Assembly (NCBI GenBank): GCA_964650525.1
Contig: CAZYUA010000020.1
Span: 20,031 to 84,030 of the forward strand
DNA length: 64,000 bases
Direction: 5' to 3'
DNA from: UBA1413 sp964650525
Lineage (GTDB): Bacteria > Bacteroidota > Bacteroidia > Bacteroidales > Prolixibacteraceae
Shown here piece by piece: positions 46,488 to 55,446 of the stretch (positions are counted from its first letter, which is position 1; each line of letters begins with the position of its first letter). Under the pieces are notes generated by a model. The model was not told the DNA's origin and did not search any database. It worked only from the letters and a program-made list of their open reading frames with translations. A program made the translations under genes and the position numbers.

Positions 46488-46931
46488 ATGTTGTCTAATA
46501 CATGCAAATACGCCTTAAGGGCGCTTATCTATCTGGCTAAATATTACCAGAACGACCAGCGCATTGGGATCAAGAAAATTTCTGAAGATCTGAGAATCTC
46601 TTCTCCCTTTCTGGGAAAAATTCTGCAAAATCTGGTAAAACAAAAATTACTGGTGTCCACCAAAGGTCCCAACGGGGGGTTCAGCCTTTCCAAGCAACCG
46701 GAAGACATTTCCTTGTGGGATATTGTAATTAACGTAGACGGCGAAGAGTACTTCACCAATTGCCTGATCGGACTGAGGCCCTGCAAAACCCATGATCCCA
46801 GCAAACCATTATGTCCGGTGCATTTTAAATACGATGAACTCAGGCGGCAAACCGAAATTTTTTATCAGGAAACATCGTTGAAAAAAATTTCGGACGACAT
46901 AGAAAAATTTGAAGACCTGGTAAAGCTGTGA
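46488..46931 (+). CDS. Rrf2 family transcriptional regulator
   Basis: Winged-helix DNA-binding protein of 147 residues, of the IscR/NsrR group. N-terminal CKYALRALIYLA, recognition-helix area ISSPFLGKILQNLVKQKLLVSTKGPNGGF. Three cysteines, C92, C99 and C109, lie where family members ligate an iron-sulfur cluster, so it probably senses iron-sulfur status, oxygen or nitric oxide. Targets cannot be read; hemW, whose enzyme also needs an iron-sulfur cluster, follows after 67 bases. Confidence 0.92.
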   Translation: MLSNTCKYALRALIYLAKYYQNDQRIGIKKISEDLRISSPFLGKILQNLVKQKLLVSTKGPNGGFSLSKQPEDISLWDIVINVDGEEYFTNCLIGLRPCKTHDPSKPLCPVHFKYDELRRQTEIFYQETSLKKISDDIEKFEDLVKL

Positions 46932-46998
46932 TTACGATTGTCTTCTCATAGGCTAACCATCCGGGGAGGCAATGCCGTACGATCCATAGATCCGAAAG

Positions 46999-48126
46999 GT
47001 GGCTGGTGTCTATATACATATTCCATTTTGCCGCAGTTTGTGTGGTTATTGCGATTTCTACAGAACCACCTCTGTTGCCCTGTTACCCGAATTCCTTAAC
47101 GCGGTAAAAAAGGAGATAGACCAACGCTGTCTTTACCTGGAAGGAGAAAAGGTGGAAACCATATATTTCGGCGGAGGAACTCCTTCGTTCCTTTCTCCTG
47201 CAGAGGCAGAGCTTCTCCTGGCCGATATCGCCGGGACTTTTTCTTTGGGAAACGGGGAGGTTGAGATAACCCTGGAAGCCAATCCCGATGATTTGGAGGA
47301 AAACAACCTTCGTTTGCTGCGTGAAGCGGGATTTAACCGCATCAGCATCGGAATCCAGTCTTTTAACGACCGTTTACTTACGATGATGAACCGGCGGCAC
47401 ACTGCAGATCAGGCAGTCAGGTCGGTGGAAAATGCCTGTAAAGCCGGATTTCAAAATATTACTATTGACCTGATATACGGATTGCCGGGGTTGTCTGCGG
47501 CCCGGTGGGAGCAAACGCTTCTGCGTGCCGTGGCTCTTCCCGTGAAGCATATTTCAGCCTATCACCTGACTTTCCACGAAGACACCCCCTTTTACCGGAA
47601 ACTCGGTTCGGGCGCGTTAACCGGGATTTCAGAGGCAGAGAGTCTGAAACAATTTGATATATTGCTGGATGTAACCTCAAACGCCGGTTTTGAACAGTAT
47701 GAAATATCCAATTTTGCCCGCGAACAGGCTTATTCCAGGCACAATTGCGGTTATTGGCTCGGGGCGCCCTACCTGGGACTGGGACCGTCTGCTCACTCCT
47801 ACAACAAGGTTTCCAGGCAATGGAACTGTGCAGACCTTCCCCGGTATGTGGATGCCATGGAAAAGGGAACCACCTGTTTCGACATGGAATTGCTTACCGG
47901 CAAGGATAAACTGAATGAGTATCTGATTACGCGGATACGGACAAAATGGGGAATTTCCCGTGACGATATTGAATTTCTGTCGGGCGGGAAAGCCTGGAAT
48001 CAGATTTGTAAGGCATCTCAAACCTATCTGGAAAGCGGTCATTTGCTGATGAAGGAAGGGACCCTTTTTCTTACAAAAAGGGGAATCATGATTTCTGACC
48101 AGATCATGCTGGCCCTGATTGTTTAA
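46999..48126 (+). CDS. hemW: Radical SAM heme chaperone HemW
   Basis: Radical SAM protein related to coproporphyrinogen III dehydrogenase; HemW binds heme and hands it to client proteins. Cluster motif CRSLCGYC (C11, C15, C18), FGGGTPSF, ISIGIQSFNDRLL, and the HemW-type HNCGYWLGAPYLGLGPSAHS. The length of 375 residues and lack of the extra N-terminal domain favour HemW over HemN. GTG start at 46999. Downstream of the Rrf2 regulator. Confidence 0.94.
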   Translation: MAGVYIHIPFCRSLCGYCDFYRTTSVALLPEFLNAVKKEIDQRCLYLEGEKVETIYFGGGTPSFLSPAEAELLLADIAGTFSLGNGEVEITLEANPDDLEENNLRLLREAGFNRISIGIQSFNDRLLTMMNRRHTADQAVRSVENACKAGFQNITIDLIYGLPGLSAARWEQTLLRAVALPVKHISAYHLTFHEDTPFYRKLGSGALTGISEAESLKQFDILLDVTSNAGFEQYEISNFAREQAYSRHNCGYWLGAPYLGLGPSAHSYNKVSRQWNCADLPRYVDAMEKGTTCFDMELLTGKDKLNEYLITRIRTKWGISRDDIEFLSGGKAWNQICKASQTYLESGHLLMKEGTLFLTKRGIMISDQIMLALIV

Positions 48127-48153
48127 GCAATAGCGCGCAACAGGGATCTTCCG

Positions 48154-49788
48154 TCAAAATACCTTTTCACCGGCAATCCAGGAGGAATGAATGGTAGCGT
48201 TCAGGATTTCTTCCGGGGAAGCGGTCAGCAGGTCGGTATCCAGGACCACAAAGTCGGCCCATTTTCCTGGTTCGAGACTTCCCTTTATATTTTCTTCAAA
48301 CGATGCGCGGGCTGCCCATAGGGTCATGGAGCGGATAGCTTCCTCCCGGGTTAGTCTGTTTTCGGGTTGAAAACCCTCTTCCGGTTGTCCCCGGTGGTCT
48401 TTACGGAAAGTTGATGCGTAGAAGGTATACAACGGGAAGATCTCTTCGATGGGAAAATCGGTACCATTGGGAATCCATCCTGTTTGTTGCAACAGCAGAC
48501 GATAGGCATAAGCAAAGGGTATTCGCCCTGGCCCAAGGCGCTCAACGGCCCATTCCATGTCGCTGGTAGCGTGTGTCGCCTGTACCGAAGGCACTACCGA
48601 ATAACGGGCAAAAAGGCTGAAGTCGTCCGGGTGAATCACCTGGGCGTGCTCAATCCTCCAGCGTTTGTCGTTCTCACCACCCAGAAATCCGGCATACATC
48701 TGCAGCATCAACCGGTTGGCGCTGTCTCCGATGCAGTGGGTCGAAACCTGGAAGTCGTTTTGAAGAGCCCAGGTGCAGATTTCATTGTAAAACTCCTGGG
48801 AGGCCACCTGTAATCCCCTGTTGCCGGGGTCGTCGGTGTAGGGCTCCAGCAAAAGGGCTCCCCGGGAACCCAAAGCCCCGTCGGCATAGATCTTTACGGT
48901 TTTTACCCTTAACCGCTCTTTTTCGATGCTTCCCTTTACGGCAAAATAATCCCGGATTTCCTTATCCGGGTTGATCATGGCATTGATCCGGATTTTCAGC
49001 CGGCCTTGTTGTTGCAAGCTGTCCATTAACTGAATCACATCCAGCGGAATACCACAATCCGTAACTGAAGTAAGTCCTGCTTTCAGGCAGTTTTCCTGGG
49101 CTGCCAGCAACGCTTTGATCCGGAGGTCCCTGTCGGGTGAAGGCAGCAACGATGAGACCAGGTCCATGGCATTGTCAATAAGAATTCCCGTGGGCTCCCC
49201 CTCTTTCAACAAGACTTCTCCGCCCGGAATTCTTGTGTCTGCCGTAACTCCGGCGAGTGTCAGGGCTTGGGAGTTGCACCATCCGGCATGTCCGTCAACC
49301 CGGATCAGATAGACAGCCACATCCGGGAAAAGCCGGTCCAGCTCTGCCTTGCCGGGAAACTGCTTCTCCGGCCAGTCGTTTTGGTCCCAACCCCTGCCCA
49401 CCAGCCAGGTTCCTCCCTGCTGGCGGTAATGCTCCTGAAGAATGTCATAAACCTCTTGCTGGCTGCGGCTTCCTGCCAGGTCGGCATACCGCAGAAGCTT
49501 CATTCCGTACCCGTAAAAATGCGCATGGGCATCTATAAATCCCGGATAAACATATTTTCCCTGCAGATCAACCAGGTTTCCGGTTTTAAAGCGGGACAAG
49601 ATTTCACCGGTGGTTCCGGTTGCCGCAATTTTCCCTTCTACCACAGCAAAGCTTCCGGTTTTGGTAAAAAGTGAGTCAACGGTGTACACCGTGGCGTTGC
49701 ACACAATAAGACTGGCTTCCGGCCTTGAACAACCTGCAATTACCATCGTTAATAGTATGATTACGGAAAAATGACGTTTAACTGGCAT
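48154..49788 (-). CDS. Amidohydrolase lipoprotein (YtcJ-like)
   Basis: Metal-dependent hydrolase of the amidohydrolase superfamily; substrate unknown. Signal peptide with lipobox VIAGC (C at about 20), so it is anchored in the envelope. Metal-binding motif PGFIDAHAHFYGYG, YADGALGSRGALLLEPY, STHCIGDSANRL and IEHAQVIHPDD fit the YtcJ group. The frame is open 17 codons upstream; ATG at 49788 (MPVKRHFSVIILL) gives a clean signal peptide. Follows the AspT-type transporter gene after 55 bases on the same strand, so substrate import or export may be linked. Confidence 0.88.
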   Translation of the reverse strand: MPVKRHFSVIILLTMVIAGCSRPEASLIVCNATVYTVDSLFTKTGSFAVVEGKIAATGTTGEILSRFKTGNLVDLQGKYVYPGFIDAHAHFYGYGMKLLRYADLAGSRSQQEVYDILQEHYRQQGGTWLVGRGWDQNDWPEKQFPGKAELDRLFPDVAVYLIRVDGHAGWCNSQALTLAGVTADTRIPGGEVLLKEGEPTGILIDNAMDLVSSLLPSPDRDLRIKALLAAQENCLKAGLTSVTDCGIPLDVIQLMDSLQQQGRLKIRINAMINPDKEIRDYFAVKGSIEKERLRVKTVKIYADGALGSRGALLLEPYTDDPGNRGLQVASQEFYNEICTWALQNDFQVSTHCIGDSANRLMLQMYAGFLGGENDKRWRIEHAQVIHPDDFSLFARYSVVPSVQATHATSDMEWAVERLGPGRIPFAYAYRLLLQQTGWIPNGTDFPIEEIFPLYTFYASTFRKDHRGQPEEGFQPENRLTREEAIRSMTLWAARASFEENIKGSLEPGKWADFVVLDTDLLTASPEEILNATIHSSWIAGEKVF

Positions 49789-49843
49789 AATACAATACGT
49801 TATCTTTTTGAACCAGGAAGTTATGCATCGCACCATCAATAAA

Positions 49844-51430
49844 TTATATCAGCAGGTTGATGAGTTGTATAGCCAGGATAAGCAACACCATGGCAACCGG
49901 GTAGACGGTTGCATAGGCAATAGAGTGGGCATTGCTATCGGTCATAGAGTCAGCTGCCGCCAGTCCGGGGGTGCTGGTCATGCCTCCCGTGATGGCGCCG
50001 AACAAGGTAAGCAGGTTCATTTTGTAAAGGTATTTGCCAAGGTACAGCGACAGGAACATAGGCACCAGGGTAATGATGGCGCCCAGTCCGAACAGTTTAT
50101 AGCCATATTGCCGGAATATGTCAGCAATCTGGGCGCCGGCACCTGTACCCACCGAAGCCAGAAACAGAACAAGTCCCAACTGGCGCAACAGGTTGTTGGC
50201 TGCACCGGTCATCGACCATAATAAAGGCCCCGTTTTCCCTATGCGGCTTAAAACCAACGCCACAATCAGCACTCCTCCGGTAAGTCCCAGGCTGAAGTCA
50301 AAACCGGGAAAGCTCAGGTGTATCACCCCGACGAGGATGCCCAGGATGATTCCGATGGCTACGGGCAGCAGATCGGTATCCGACAGGCGTTTGTCGTCAT
50401 CCCCAAAAATGCGCGTCACGTGGGCCATATTGGTTTTACTGGCAGCGATCATCAGTTTGTCGCCCATCTGGATCCGGGAGCTGGGAGTGGGCGATATGTC
50501 AATCCCGGACCGCCGGATCCGGGTAATGGTCGCCCCGTAGGTTGACAGGAGGTTAATCTGTCCGAGGGTTTTATTGACAATTTGCTTGTTGGTAACCAGC
50601 ACTGCCCGCACATCGTAATGAGGATCCAACGGAATCTCCCGGTCTGTTTCCGGCCCGATGAGCAGCTTTACCCGTTCCAGGGATTCCGGAGAGCCTACTG
50701 CCTTAATGATATCCCCCTCCTGAAGAAGGGTCGCAGGTTCGGGCGTAAAGGCTGTTTCTGCTCTCATGACCCGTGAAACCACCGCTTCGGTCATATGCCT
50801 GATATTTAATTCAGCGATGCTTTTTCCAATGACATTCGGATTCTCCACCCTGAAATTTCTCTTTTCCAGCTCCGGGTGCTCTTTAACTACCAGTTCATTG
50901 AATTCCTCTTCTGCCTCCAGAACCGTTTGACGCATCAGTCGGGGCATCAACCGTACAAACAAAATAACCCCGATCACTCCGAATGGGTAAGCGACCCCAT
51001 ACCCAATGGAGGCCAGAGGCGATCCGGTATAGTCGATGGCAGCTGCCAATCCGGGCGTACTGGTCAGGGCACCTGTCAGCAAACCAATGGCAATATTTTT
51101 ATCAATCCCGGAAACGGCTACCAGCAGGATGGTGAGAAGGGCTGCCGTCAAAATAAGGAGCGTTGTGAAAAAAGCCAATTTCCGGCCTTCTTTCCTGAAC
51201 GATTCAAAAAATCCGGGACCCGCCTGTACCCCAATGGTGAAAATAAACAGCACCAAACCAAAGTTTTGAAAGTCCTTGGGGATGACATAACCATAATGTC
51301 CGAATAACAAGGCCACAAAAATGATTGCTGAAACATCAAGCGACAACCCCCTGATTTTTACCCTGCCTAACAGGTAGCCCAATGCAATGATGGCAAAGAG
51401 AGCAAAATAACTGCCGGAAAAAATTTCCAT
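49844..51430 (-). CDS. AspT/YidE/YbjL family transporter
   Basis: Membrane antiporter-type protein of 528 residues. Two homologous membrane halves, each with a T-S-T-P-G-L-A-A-A motif (GALTSTPGLAAAID in the first, GGMTSTPGLAAADS in the second), flank two soluble TrkA-C domains (about 195-345). Known members exchange aspartate and alanine; other substrates are unknown. Leftward promoter -7 element 13 bases before the start. The gene before the amidohydrolase lipoprotein. Confidence 0.9.
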   Translation of the reverse strand: MEIFSGSYFALFAIIALGYLLGRVKIRGLSLDVSAIIFVALLFGHYGYVIPKDFQNFGLVLFIFTIGVQAGPGFFESFRKEGRKLAFFTTLLILTAALLTILLVAVSGIDKNIAIGLLTGALTSTPGLAAAIDYTGSPLASIGYGVAYPFGVIGVILFVRLMPRLMRQTVLEAEEEFNELVVKEHPELEKRNFRVENPNVIGKSIAELNIRHMTEAVVSRVMRAETAFTPEPATLLQEGDIIKAVGSPESLERVKLLIGPETDREIPLDPHYDVRAVLVTNKQIVNKTLGQINLLSTYGATITRIRRSGIDISPTPSSRIQMGDKLMIAASKTNMAHVTRIFGDDDKRLSDTDLLPVAIGIILGILVGVIHLSFPGFDFSLGLTGGVLIVALVLSRIGKTGPLLWSMTGAANNLLRQLGLVLFLASVGTGAGAQIADIFRQYGYKLFGLGAIITLVPMFLSLYLGKYLYKMNLLTLFGAITGGMTSTPGLAAADSMTDSNAHSIAYATVYPVAMVLLILAIQLINLLI

Positions 51431-51443
51431 CGCGATTTTTCTG

Positions 51444-51451
51444 CAAAGTTA
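51444..51451 (-). promoter_or_regulatory. Promoter -7 element of the transporter-amidohydrolase operon
   Basis: Minus-strand TAACTTTG matches TAnnTTTG, 13 bases before the start codon. No -33 TTG at the ideal spacing. Confidence 0.45.
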
Positions 51452-51523
51452 GGCAATTAGAAAATGGGCACCATCCGAAACAGGGTGGGGGAGCAAGTTT
51501 TTTCGCAGACAGAACCCGGCAAT

Positions 51524-52249
51524 TCAAACCGGTTTCGGACACTCCAACAGAAACCCCAGATTCTCTTCCGGGTGGTATTCTGCCGGTTCCTTTCCTTTGA
51601 TAAATACTCTTAAGGGTTTGTCTCCGATGAGTTTCAGGTGGTGTCCTTCCCGGAGCAATATTGATCCTTCCCTCAAGCCGGCCACATAAATTCCGGGATT
51701 TATTTCAATGAATTCCAGTATCCGTTGTTCCCGGGTTTCACCGGCATGACCTTCCGGGTTGGCATCCAGGTAGTGCGGGTTTATCTGGAAGGGAACCAGG
51801 TTCATGGTGTCAAATCCTTCGGGATCCACAACAGGCATATCGTTGGTGGTGCGCAGGGTAGGGCAGGCTACATTGGAGCCGGCACTCCACCCGATATACG
51901 GAATGCCCCCCATCACCCGTTCCCGGATGGCGTTGACCAGGTGGTGCCGGTGAAGCTGACAAACCAGCTGCCAGGTATTCCCTCCTCCAACCACAATGGC
52001 TTCGGCTTCGTGCACAGCGGTAACCGGATCCTCAAAATGATGAATGCTTACAACATCATGGCCGATTTCCCGGAAACGCTCCCTGACCTTTTCTTCGTAG
52101 GCATCGTACGAAAAAGTGACTGCTGCATACGGCAGAAACAAAGCCTTAACCGGCCTGATTCCCAGGAACCCGGCGATAACATTTTTAGGATAATCCAGAT
52201 AGGGTTCCCCCGGCATCGTTGAATTACTGATCAGCAATAATCTCATCAT
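51524..52249 (-). CDS. pepE: Dipeptidase E (peptidase family S51)
   Basis: Cytoplasmic aspartyl dipeptidase that cleaves N-terminal aspartate dipeptides. The catalytic set of E. coli PepE is visible: Ser122 in GWSAGSN, Asp137 and His159 (NPHY), with GGGNTWQL before. The frame is open to 52477, but the 76 extra residues are low-complexity and unlike the family; ATG at 52249 or 52246 gives 241-242 residues. Confidence 0.92.
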   Translation of the reverse strand: MMRLLLISNSTMPGEPYLDYPKNVIAGFLGIRPVKALFLPYAAVTFSYDAYEEKVRERFREIGHDVVSIHHFEDPVTAVHEAEAIVVGGGNTWQLVCQLHRHHLVNAIRERVMGGIPYIGWSAGSNVACPTLRTTNDMPVVDPEGFDTMNLVPFQINPHYLDANPEGHAGETREQRILEFIEINPGIYVAGLREGSILLREGHHLKLIGDKPLRVFIKGKEPAEYHPEENLGFLLECPKPV

Positions 52250-52272
52250 GGTACGAATTTGCATTAATAAAG

Positions 52273-52280
52273 CAAATGTA
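52273..52280 (-). promoter_or_regulatory. Promoter -7 element of pepE
   Basis: Minus-strand TACATTTG, exact TAnnTTTG match, 23 bases before the start codon at 52249. It supports the short start over the upstream open frame. Confidence 0.45.
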
Positions 52281-52509
52281 GGTTTTAAATGCCAAAGATG
52301 GTTCACCTGACCGGAAGTTTGGGTATGCAAGACCACCGGCAGCACACATCGGACTGCCGGCGGTCTTCGGTTCACGGGCCTGAATTCCGGTAAGCGCATC
52401 CCCGCAGGTTCTGTCGAAGGGCAAGTGAACAAGACATCAGGGAATCCTCTGCAGAACCGGATTCTCCATCGGGTCACCGCCGCGGAGTTTCAATTCCGGG
52501 AAGCTTCCA

Positions 52510-53487
52510 TCAGTTCATGTTAAGGGTCAAACCCACAGTCAGTGGCCTAATGTCGGGGCCTTTGTCCGTTTTAAAGAGGGAAGTCATGCCCCAGTTTGCA
52601 AAAAGGGAGATGTCGCCCATGCCGATACGGCCTGTCAGATCGTATTTCAACGGATTGATGTTGAAATTGCGGCGATCTTTCTCCTTGGCATCCTGATATT
52701 TCACCTTGGTATGCGAACCAATGTTCAGTCCACCGATCACCCCGGCCCCCAGGGTAAGGGGGGTACGGTTCCGCTTCAGTGGTGTGGCCACCTGCAGGAT
52801 CATGGGAACTGTAAGATAGGAGACCGACAGTTTTGATTTTTTGGGCTCCCCGGGAAGGTCAACAGGTATAATCATTCCTGATGTTTCATCTTTGGCGATT
52901 CCCATATCAGGCTCAAACCGGTAATCCATAAAACTGAATCCCATGCCGGTGACCAGTGCCACTGTTTTATGCTTGTTGCTGAAGGCAAATTCGGCAAAGT
53001 TCAGGTTGAAGGAGATGGATTTCGGCGTGTCGATATCAAAAAAACCCTGATCGGCACTTGCATACATAGCGTAATTTTCCATATGCAGCAAGTTGGCGCC
53101 GAATTCCACTCCGGCCCACGATCCCGGAAATTTCTTCTCTTCAGGGTCTTCCTGCTGATCGCGCGATTCCCGGGAAGTCTTGATGGAAGTGCCTTCATCC
53201 CCCTCAACCACTTTGATGGTCCGCCTGCCTATCCTGATCTTCACAGTATCGCCGGTATTGTTGGTAACCACTTCGATGCCCCCTTCATCCCCCACGCGTA
53301 CACGGGTTCCCACACTGTCTTCGATGACCGTGACCACATCCTTGTCCATCACTTTTACCCGCGTGGCGACGCTGTCCTCTATCACCCTGGCCACCTCTTT
53401 ATCGTTGACCCTGACACGGGTGGTATCCTGGGCAGAAGCGAAGTACAGGGCAAGAATAGATGCAAAAAGTAAAACAATTTTCTTCAT
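52510..53487 (-). CDS. Outer membrane beta-barrel protein of the sigma/anti-sigma operon
   Basis: Signal peptide (residues 1-19, ending FASAQ). Residues 20-80 hold three imperfect repeats of about 18-20 residues (TTRVRVNDKEVARVIEDS, ATRVKVMDKDVVTVIEDS, GTRVRVGDEGGIEVV). From about residue 118 on the sequence alternates in beta-barrel fashion (GVEFGANLLHMENY, LFANWGMTSLF) and ends LTLNMN. 325 residues. Third gene after the ECF sigma and anti-sigma genes; it may be a target or a sensor component of that system. Function unknown. Confidence 0.82.
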   Translation of the reverse strand: MKKIVLLFASILALYFASAQDTTRVRVNDKEVARVIEDSVATRVKVMDKDVVTVIEDSVGTRVRVGDEGGIEVVTNNTGDTVKIRIGRRTIKVVEGDEGTSIKTSRESRDQQEDPEEKKFPGSWAGVEFGANLLHMENYAMYASADQGFFDIDTPKSISFNLNFAEFAFSNKHKTVALVTGMGFSFMDYRFEPDMGIAKDETSGMIIPVDLPGEPKKSKLSVSYLTVPMILQVATPLKRNRTPLTLGAGVIGGLNIGSHTKVKYQDAKEKDRRNFNINPLKYDLTGRIGMGDISLFANWGMTSLFKTDKGPDIRPLTVGLTLNMN

Positions 53488-53620
53488 GGTTTTCTGATAT
53501 TTGAATGTTGCCCGTATGACGGACTCACTTCATGAAAAGTTACAATGGGAAAATCAGAATATCAGAAGGTCAGATTATCAAGATCGTCTCAGCAGTCCGA
53601 AATTCTTATCTTCCAATCCT

Positions 53621-54760
53621 CTAATCTTTTTTCACGGGAATAGACAGGCCAAGGAGCCGGGTGTCGAGGTTATAAGCGATGATCTCCCCTTCTTTGTTGG
53701 TGTCGACCCTGAATTTTTTGTTCGAAACCGTGGCTGCCACCCTGAGGCCGAAGCGGGTCAGTTTGCTGATACTGAGGTTGTCCACGCGTTTTCTGAGGTC
53801 ATCAAGTCCTGTTTTTTCCATAAGGACTTCATTCAGCGGACGGTAACCTGTTTTAGTGTCAGCCAGAAGTGGTTCTTTCGCTGGCTGGGGTGAAGTCGTT
53901 GCCGGGGCAACCAAAGCCAGGATCACCGGTGCGTTAGCAGCTTCCAGGGCCACCTCTTTCAACGGAATGGATGCAGGTATCGCTTCCCTTTCCCGGATGA
54001 TTTCTGTTGTGGATGATGCCATTTGTGTTCCGGTGGAAGCGGGGAGGAGGGAGGTGCGGTAACTCCGTGAAGTGATGGACGTCCCAGACCTGTTATCAGC
54101 CATAAGGCGATTTTCCGGGCTTTTCCGGGTTGAATTTCCGGGCAATCCCGATGATGCCTGACCTGACTCCGCCCTATTCCCGGGAATTTCTATTTTTCCG
54201 GGTTCCTTTGTTGATTCTGGCGTTTCAGACCGGGTTTCTGCTACTTCGGTGCCGGGGTCCGGAACGACCTTAAAAATTTCATAAGCGGAATAGGTCAGTG
54301 CGGCCACCAGCAAAACAGCGGCTACCCGCATCGTCCAGGTCATCATTAACCTGATGGCCGGTTGATGGTAAAGGGCAGCTTTCCGGGGGAATACGATCCG
54401 CTGGTCAGGAGCCAGCCTGGTCAGCCTGAAAAGATCCGCATCTTTTTGTTTTCCGGGGTGCCTTTGCAGATATTCCTCAAAACGAAGAGCCTCAGCAGGC
54501 TCCAGGTCCCCTTCCATCCATGCAACAGCCACCTGGTCGAAATATTCTTCCTGATCAAGGGGTTCCCGGTAAAGCGTTTCTTTGTGGGGAAAACTGAACC
54601 CCACTGTTTCAAGGTATACCGGGTCGTACTCCTGAAGTTCCTCCTGCAGGTCTGGGTTCTGCCGAAGAAATTCCCGAAATTCACCAACCCGGTTCCCGTT
54701 CAGGTTCCCGTCGAGGAAATCCAAAAACCAGGCTTCGTAATTATCTCGGTTGATATTCAT
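53621..54760 (-). CDS. Membrane anti-sigma factor with two N-terminal helical modules
   Basis: The N-terminus contains two similar anti-sigma-like helical modules (about 3-45, NYEAWFLDFLDGNLNGNRVGEF; and about 72-115, YFDQVAVAWMEGDLEPAEAL), then one membrane helix (about 144-162) and a periplasmic part rich in S, T, P and E. The last 60 residues (SKLTRFGLRVAATVSNKKFRVDTN) look folded. The gene follows the sigma gene by 4 bases, the standard arrangement. It likely holds the ECF sigma factor inactive until a signal arrives. 379 residues. Confidence 0.82.
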   Translation of the reverse strand: MNINRDNYEAWFLDFLDGNLNGNRVGEFREFLRQNPDLQEELQEYDPVYLETVGFSFPHKETLYREPLDQEEYFDQVAVAWMEGDLEPAEALRFEEYLQRHPGKQKDADLFRLTRLAPDQRIVFPRKAALYHQPAIRLMMTWTMRVAAVLLVAALTYSAYEIFKVVPDPGTEVAETRSETPESTKEPGKIEIPGNRAESGQASSGLPGNSTRKSPENRLMADNRSGTSITSRSYRTSLLPASTGTQMASSTTEIIREREAIPASIPLKEVALEAANAPVILALVAPATTSPQPAKEPLLADTKTGYRPLNEVLMEKTGLDDLRKRVDNLSISKLTRFGLRVAATVSNKKFRVDTNKEGEIIAYNLDTRLLGLSIPVKKD

Positions 54761-54764
54761 TTCG

Positions 54765-55250
54765 TTACACTAATACATCCAACCTTCGGATGTAATTTTT
54801 CAGAAAGACTCTTGCACGGTATATATATACTTTTACCTGCGATTCATTAAGTCCTGTCATGTTCCCGATTTCTTCGTACGTGTAGCTTTCGTAATCTCGC
54901 AAAATCAGTACCAGCCGCTGGATATCAGGCAAACGGTCTGCGGCCTCATCAATAATTTCACGTACATCGGAGTAATAACCGGATGCCGAAGCTTCCGGAG
55001 CAGTCAATGAGTCGGTATACCGGATTCTCTTTTCTTTCCGGAGCCTGTCAATCAGGCTGTGATAGGCGGTGGTAAAAAGGTAAGCCTTCACTTTGTCGCC
55101 ATTCACCCGGTTCACATTGTTCCACAGTTTTTCATAGCAGTCCTGGACAATATCCTGGGCAAAATGGACATCTTTCACGCTTTTCACGACAAAGCGGAGC
55201 AGACGGTCGGCATAGGCATCGACCGACAGGTTATATTCCCGAATGGTCAT
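54765..55250 (-). CDS. ECF-type RNA polymerase sigma factor
   Basis: Sigma-70 family, extracytoplasmic-function class, about 161 residues. Region 2: DIVQDCYEKLWNNVNR; region 4: LPDIQRLVLILRDYESYTYEEIGNMTGLNESQVKVYIYRAR. ATG at 55250 (MTIREYNLSVDAYADRL) fits the family; the frame is open 14 codons upstream. Regulated by the anti-sigma factor encoded next, probably with autoregulation of the three-gene operon. Confidence 0.93.
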   Translation of the reverse strand: MTIREYNLSVDAYADRLLRFVVKSVKDVHFAQDIVQDCYEKLWNNVNRVNGDKVKAYLFTTAYHSLIDRLRKEKRIRYTDSLTAPEASASGYYSDVREIIDEAADRLPDIQRLVLILRDYESYTYEEIGNMTGLNESQVKVYIYRARVFLKNYIRRLDVLV

Positions 55251-55373
55251 GGGCCCTGAACATCGATTGTTGCCTATACGACGGGATTGCACGGAAAATG
55301 TTACACCCGTGAAGCCGGAATTTCCTTCCGGACCACAATTGACATCCGCCAGGCAAGAAATATGGGCAGGCAG

Positions 55374-55404
55374 TTTGAAGTTTGAAAAGGTAACTCTATT
55401 TTTG
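55374..55404 (+). promoter_or_regulatory. Promoter of trpS
   Basis: TTTG at 55374-55377 and TATTTTTG at 55397-55404 with 19 bases between them match both Bacteroidota promoter boxes exactly. Best promoter in the window together with that of metK. Leader of about 35 bases. Confidence 0.8.
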
Positions 55405-55446
55405 CGCCGTCTGTAAAGAACTTCGAATTCAGTTATATTGACCTTG

